Shown here: positions 4,109 to 7,776 of the stretch, piece by piece
Position numbering within the stretch: the stretch's first letter is position 1
Layout: each line of letters starts with the position of its first letter
From: an uncultured Microbacterium sp.
GTDB taxonomy: Bacteria > Actinomycetota > Actinomycetes > Actinomycetales > Microbacteriaceae
Reading direction: 5' to 3'
Assembly: GCA_947647645.1 (NCBI GenBank)
Contig: CANSLE010000107.1
Span: 1-7,776, forward strand
Length of the DNA: 7,776 nucleotides
The notes under the pieces: generated by a model
Seen by the model: the letters and a program-made list of their open reading frames with translations, nothing else
Told to the model about the DNA's origin: nothing
The model's database searches: none
Program-made: the position numbers and the translations under genes

Positions 4109-6637
4109 TCACTCGCGCTCGGACACGAGGCCGTGACGTTTGAGTAGGAGATAGAGCGTCTCGATGAGGGCGCCGCCGACCAGGACCACGCCGAGGGTGG
4201 CCAGCAGAAGCACGCCGCTCGGCAGCGACAGCGCGAAGAAGTCGCGCGCGAAGGGCACGAGGAACACCAGAGCCGTCAGCGCGAGCATCGACGCGACGAT
4301 GAGCAGACGCCACCGGTCGAGCGGCCTCGCCAACACCGTCAGCACCCACAAGGACAGCAGCAGGATGGCGAGCGTCGCGCCGGTGCGTGCGGCCGCGAGC
4401 CTGCCGTCGACGACGGCGCCCCCGTCAGGACCGAACATCGCGAAACTGTATACGGCCAGGATCGAGGCGGTGATGATCATGCCCGTGGGGATGGAGAAGA
4501 ACAGCACCCGTTTGAGGAAGCCCGAACGGTAACGACGCTTGTTCGGCATCAGCGCGAGGAAGAACGCCGGTATGCCGATGGTGAGCGCGCTCACGAACGA
4601 CAGCTGGCGAGGCAGGAAGGGGTACTGCCACAGCAGGATTCCGACGATGAGAGAGATCGTGACCGCCTGGGCCGTCTTGGTCAGGAACAGGTTGGCGACG
4701 CGTTCGACGTTCGCGATCACCCTGCGCCCTTCGGCCACGACTCCGGGAAGCCGGGAGAAGCGCCCATCAAGCAGCACCAGACGCGAGACCGCCTTCGTCG
4801 CCGCCGCCCCGGAGCCCATCGCGATACCGATGTCGGCATTCTTCAAGGCCAGCGCATCATTCACGCCGTCACCGGTCATCGCGACGACGTGTCCGCGCTT
4901 CTGCAGGGCGAGAACAATGGCCTTCTTCTGCTCAGGGGTGACACGCCCCAACACGTGCTCGCGTTCGAGCACCTCGCCGAGCTCGTCGATGTCCTCGGGA
5001 AGGGACCGCGCGTCATAGCCGGTTCCGACCGCCTCGAAACCCACCTCGCGCGCCACGGCGGCGACCGTGCGCGGGTTGTCGCCGGAGATGACTCGCAGCC
5101 CCACCCCCTGCTCACGGAAGTACGCGAGCGTCTCGGCGGCATCCGCTCGGACGTGCTCGCGGAACGTGAGCAGAGACACGGCCACCAACCCGCCGGGGAG
5201 GTCATCATCGACCAGCGGTTCGGCGGTGTGCGCAAGGACCAGTACCCGGAGGCCCTGACCCGCGATCTCAGCCGCCCGGGAGATCTCGGCCGCGTGCGCG
5301 GACGAACCGTGCAGGACCAACTCTGGGGCACCGAGCACCCACCAACCCGACGCGGGCTCCCCGGCAGCTCCGGCTGCCTCAGGGTCCCCGAAGGTGACCG
5401 CGCTCCACTTGCGTGCGCTGTTGAACGGTACCGTTCCCGCCGCATCCGAACGAGGAAGATCGGTGAACACCGAGCGCAGCGACGCCGCCGTCGCATTCGC
5501 GTTCTCGTCCGCGCCCACCCACGCGAGCACCCGGCGGGAACCGGCGACCTCTGCCAGCGGGATCTCCTCGTCGAACTGGAGGGAGCCTTCGGTGAGAGTT
5601 CCCGTCTTGTCCAAGCAGACCACGTCGACACGGGCGAGCCCTTCCACGGCGGGCAACTCCTGGATGAGCACCTGGCGCCGCGCCAGGGACACCGCGGCAA
5701 GCGCGAACGAGATGCTCGTCAGCAGCACCAGCCCCTCGGGGATCATCGCCACGATGGCTGCCACCGCGGAGACCAGCGCCTCCTTCCACAGACCGCTGCT
5801 CAGCGCATTCTGCCAGCCGCCGCCCGCCTGCATCTGACTGTTGACGATCAGCAGGATGATCGGGATCAGAGCCCACGTCACATAGAGGATGATGCGGTTG
5901 ATCGAGGCACGGATCTCCGAGGAAACCAGGGAGAAGCGCTTCGCCTCCGCTGCGATACGGGACGCGAACGACTCAGCACCCACGCGATCCACCCGGGCTG
6001 CACCGACCCCCGCGACAACCGCGGAGCCCGAAAGCACCCGATCACCGGGCACCTTGTCGATCGGGTCCGACTCCCCCGTGAGGAGGGACTCGTCGACCTC
6101 CAGTCCGTCCACGCGCAGAAGCACCGCATCGGCCGGTATCTGGTCACCGACTCGCAGGGCCAACACGTCGTCGTACACGACCTCTGAGACCGCGATCTCA
6201 CGCACCTGCCCGTCACGGAGGACGCGGGCATGTGGGGCGTTGAGCACAGCCAGACGATCCAAGGTGCGTTTCGCGCGGTACTCCTGCGTGACCCCGATCA
6301 CGATGTTCGCAATCAAGATCACCCCGAACAGCGCGTCCCGCCAGTTCCCGACCGCAAGCACGACGACGAGGCAGATCCCCAGCACGACGTTGAAGAGGGT
6401 GAACAGGTTCGCGCGAAGAATCTGCCCCACCGTGCGGCTTGAGTGATCGGGCGAGACGTTGTCGAGGCCGGCTCGCTGGCGCGCGGCGACCTGCGCCGCG
6501 GTCAGACCGGTGCTCGAAAGCGCCGCGTCATCGATCGTCGGGAGCGCGGCCTTCGCAGCGGAGATCGCCTCCAGATGCTGCGATTGTCTGGTATCCGCGC
6601 GAGTGGGCTTCGCCCCACGGGCGTCTGCCCTCACCAT
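4109..6637 (-). CDS. ctpE: Cation-transporting P-type ATPase, CtpE-like
   Basis: This is an 842-residue integral membrane ATPase. Motifs in order: actuator TGES (187-190), MIPEGL in TM4 (299-303 is the PEGL part with preceding Ile), phosphorylation site DKTGT with Asp343, nucleotide-domain KWSA (410-413), GAPE (437-440), ISGDN (517-521) and hinge TGDGVND (588-594), then hydrophobic C-terminal helices with TIGIPAFFLALMPNKRR (686-702). No N-terminal CxxC metal domain or CPC motif is present, so it is not a P1B heavy-metal pump. The TM4 and TM6 patterns and overall order resemble M. tuberculosis CtpE, linked to Ca2+ uptake; ion specificity here is inferred. The start is ATG 6637, with GAGGAG 7 bases upstream; an in-frame GTG at 6670 would add 11 residues but has AGGA abutting it. 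It has no obvious partner gene, and its stop is 143 bases from the convergent small gene. Confidence 0.93.
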   Translation of the reverse strand: MVRADARGAKPTRADTRQSQHLEAISAAKAALPTIDDAALSSTGLTAAQVAARQRAGLDNVSPDHSSRTVGQILRANLFTLFNVVLGICLVVVLAVGNWRDALFGVILIANIVIGVTQEYRAKRTLDRLAVLNAPHARVLRDGQVREIAVSEVVYDDVLALRVGDQIPADAVLLRVDGLEVDESLLTGESDPIDKVPGDRVLSGSAVVAGVGAARVDRVGAESFASRIAAEAKRFSLVSSEIRASINRIILYVTWALIPIILLIVNSQMQAGGGWQNALSSGLWKEALVSAVAAIVAMIPEGLVLLTSISFALAAVSLARRQVLIQELPAVEGLARVDVVCLDKTGTLTEGSLQFDEEIPLAEVAGSRRVLAWVGADENANATAASLRSVFTDLPRSDAAGTVPFNSARKWSAVTFGDPEAAGAAGEPASGWWVLGAPELVLHGSSAHAAEISRAAEIAGQGLRVLVLAHTAEPLVDDDLPGGLVAVSLLTFREHVRADAAETLAYFREQGVGLRVISGDNPRTVAAVAREVGFEAVGTGYDARSLPEDIDELGEVLEREHVLGRVTPEQKKAIVLALQKRGHVVAMTGDGVNDALALKNADIGIAMGSGAAATKAVSRLVLLDGRFSRLPGVVAEGRRVIANVERVANLFLTKTAQAVTISLIVGILLWQYPFLPRQLSFVSALTIGIPAFFLALMPNKRRYRSGFLKRVLFFSIPTGMIITASILAVYSFAMFGPDGGAVVDGRLAAARTGATLAILLLSLWVLTVLARPLDRWRLLIVASMLALTALVFLVPFARDFFALSLPSGVLLLATLGVVLVGGALIETLYLLLKRHGLVSERE

Positions 6638-6709
6638 GGACCTGCTCCTCGACACCACGCCATTCAGCACTCCTTCACACCGCTCAACCGCCCTGCGGTG
6701 CAGGCGCTC

Positions 6710-6719
6710 TGGTCGACCA
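6710..6719. promoter_or_regulatory. Perfect palindrome in the P-ATPase upstream region
   Basis: TGGTCGACCA is a perfect 10-bp palindrome 73 bases upstream of the P-ATPase ATG, within the only space that can hold its promoter. It is a possible operator half-core. A 10-bp palindrome of this composition can also arise by chance, and no confident -35/-10 pair is seen nearby (TATGGT on the minus strand at about 6731-6736 is the best -10-like hexamer). Confidence 0.25.
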
Positions 6720-6741
6720 CCCTTTCACGGCACCATAAGGA

Positions 6742-6768
6742 CGGGCTCAGAGTCGGGTCGGCAGCCCG
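6742..6768 (-). terminator. Possible terminator of the amine oxidase gene
   Basis: CGGGCT (6742-6747) and AGCCCG (6763-6768) form a perfect 6-bp stem with a 15-base loop, beginning 15 bases past the amine oxidase stop. No T-tract follows on the minus strand, so this is only a weak candidate. If it works, it separates the amine oxidase transcript from the P-ATPase gene. Confidence 0.25.
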
Positions 6769-6783
6769 ATGCTGCACCAGCCG

Positions 6784-7776
6784 TCAGATCCGTCCAAGCA
6801 CCTCAGCGGCGGCACGTTCGCCGGCACGGACCGCCCCTTCGAAGTACCCCCACCATTCGACGGACATGTCGGTTCCCGCCCAGGCGAGACGCGAGGCGGG
6901 ATCCACGGCCTCTGGATGTGCAGGGCCGAGCCCGCCGACCGGTGGGACCGCGGCGTAGCCGCCGCCGATCCAAGGGTCGTCCATCCAGATCTTCTCGATC
7001 CACCGCACCGGCTCACCCGCACGCGCACCAAAGGCGCGCTCGAGCACGTGCAGCATCGTGCGTCGACGCGCCTCGGCGGGGAGCGCGGCGAGCCGGTCGC
7101 CGTCTCGTCCGGCAGCGAGGATGCAGAGGTGCCCGGGACCGTGGGGTGGGGAGACATCGGCGACAAGCGATGCCGGTCCGCCTGTCATGAGGATGGATCC
7201 GGACAGGCCGAGGTCGCGCCAGAAAGGGCGATCGTAGACAGCGAAGGCCTTCACGACACGACCCATGACGAGAGTGTCCAGCAGATGACGACGGCGCGGT
7301 GATAGCCCGGGCTCGAACGCGATCTTCCGGGCCTGCGCGGGCGGGACGGCCACGATGACCTCCTTTGCGGCGAGCGTGGCGCCCCCGGCCAGGCGCACGC
7401 GTGCTCCGGTGGAGCCCGTTCCGATCGCGACAACGGGTGCTTCGGTGCGGACCTCGAGATCTCTCGCCCAGAGGTGGGGGATGCGGTCGGCGCCGTCGAT
7501 GAAGAGGTCTTGCTGGGAGCCGCCGTCGAACCCGACCATGGCGCCGAGCCCGCCGGCCCCGCGTACCGCGGTCACCAGCGCGAGCATCGAGACGTCGCCG
7601 GGCTCACGGCAGAACACGTCACGCACGACAGCGGCGATGATCCGCCGCAGGCGCGCGGAGGGGATCCGCTCCCGCATCCACTCGCTGATCGGTTTTTGAT
7701 CGAGGCCGCCCGCATCGCTGCCGCCATCGACTCCTCGCGTGATCCAACGGTGGAGCTGAATGATCGCGGGGACGGC
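6784..7776 (-). CDS. Flavin monoamine oxidase family FAD-dependent oxidoreductase (5' end beyond window)
   Basis: The frame stays open to the right edge, so these 330 residues are the C-terminal part of a protein usually of about 430-460 residues; the N-terminal Rossmann GxGxxG and the true start lie outside. Visible hallmarks of the amine oxidase fold: GGSQQDLFIDG (85-95), the returning FAD strand VIVAVPP (140-146), the substrate-domain WMDDPWIGGGYA (264-275) and the C-terminal FAD-binding block AGTDMSVEWWGYFEGAV (300-316) followed by AGERAAAEVL. Family members oxidise primary or secondary amines to imines with H2O2 release; the substrate cannot be read here. The aromatic pair WW-Y near residues 308-311 lies where family members build the aromatic cage on the flavin. 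An internal ATG at 7677 is not the start, because coding continues upstream with family-like sequence. The product is cytosolic as far as can be seen. Confidence 0.9.
   Translation of the reverse strand, partial: AVPAIIQLHRWITRGVDGGSDAGGLDQKPISEWMRERIPSARLRRIIAAVVRDVFCREPGDVSMLALVTAVRGAGGLGAMVGFDGGSQQDLFIDGADRIPHLWARDLEVRTEAPVVAIGTGSTGARVRLAGGATLAAKEVIVAVPPAQARKIAFEPGLSPRRRHLLDTLVMGRVVKAFAVYDRPFWRDLGLSGSILMTGGPASLVADVSPPHGPGHLCILAAGRDGDRLAALPAEARRRTMLHVLERAFGARAGEPVRWIEKIWMDDPWIGGGYAAVPPVGGLGPAHPEAVDPASRLAWAGTDMSVEWWGYFEGAVRAGERAAAEVLGRI

Noticed and set aside
7675..7677. ATG at 7677 as the start of the amine oxidase.
   Set aside because: The frame remains open to 7776 and the residues before it (such as AIIQLHRWI and KPISEW) fit the amine oxidase family, so the gene is cut by the window edge.

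Overview
The window is very GC-rich DNA with strong third-position G/C bias and Shine-Dalgarno-led genes. Its proteins look most like those of high-GC Actinobacteria (DevS/DosS-type kinase, CtpE-type P-ATPase); a Microbacteriaceae-like source is my inference. It carries seven protein genes and no RNA gene, IS element or CRISPR array that I can support.

Layout. A universal stress protein gene (71-550, +) faces a minus-strand pair: a short, internally deleted SDR (1224-1619) and a pyridoxamine-5'-phosphate-oxidase-like flavin-binding protein (634-1221), whose start lies two bases beyond the SDR stop. A 358-base divergent intergenic region (1620-1977) separates this pair from a two-GAF sensor histidine kinase (1978-3636, +). 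A 45-residue very basic protein (3828-3965, +) follows. Convergent to it are a large CtpE-like P-type ATPase (4109-6637, -) and the C-terminal 330 residues of a flavin amine oxidase (6784-7776, -), which runs off the right edge.

How the parts may work together. The left half resembles a small dormancy/hypoxia stress module: a stress protein, a flavin-binding protein of a kind found in the mycobacterial DosR regulon, and a DevS/DosS-like kinase that keeps the His and Tyr I align with the heme-contacting residues of DosS. Two near-identical 15-bp elements with DosR-box geometry (GGGAC-N4-GGCCC) stand at 22-36 before the stress protein and at 1674-1688 before the SDR pair; both are placed about 30 bp ahead of plausible -10 hexamers. 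No response regulator lies in the window, so the kinase is an orphan here and its partner must be elsewhere. The P-ATPase and the amine oxidase have no visible copy of this element, and I see no evidence that they belong to the same regulon.
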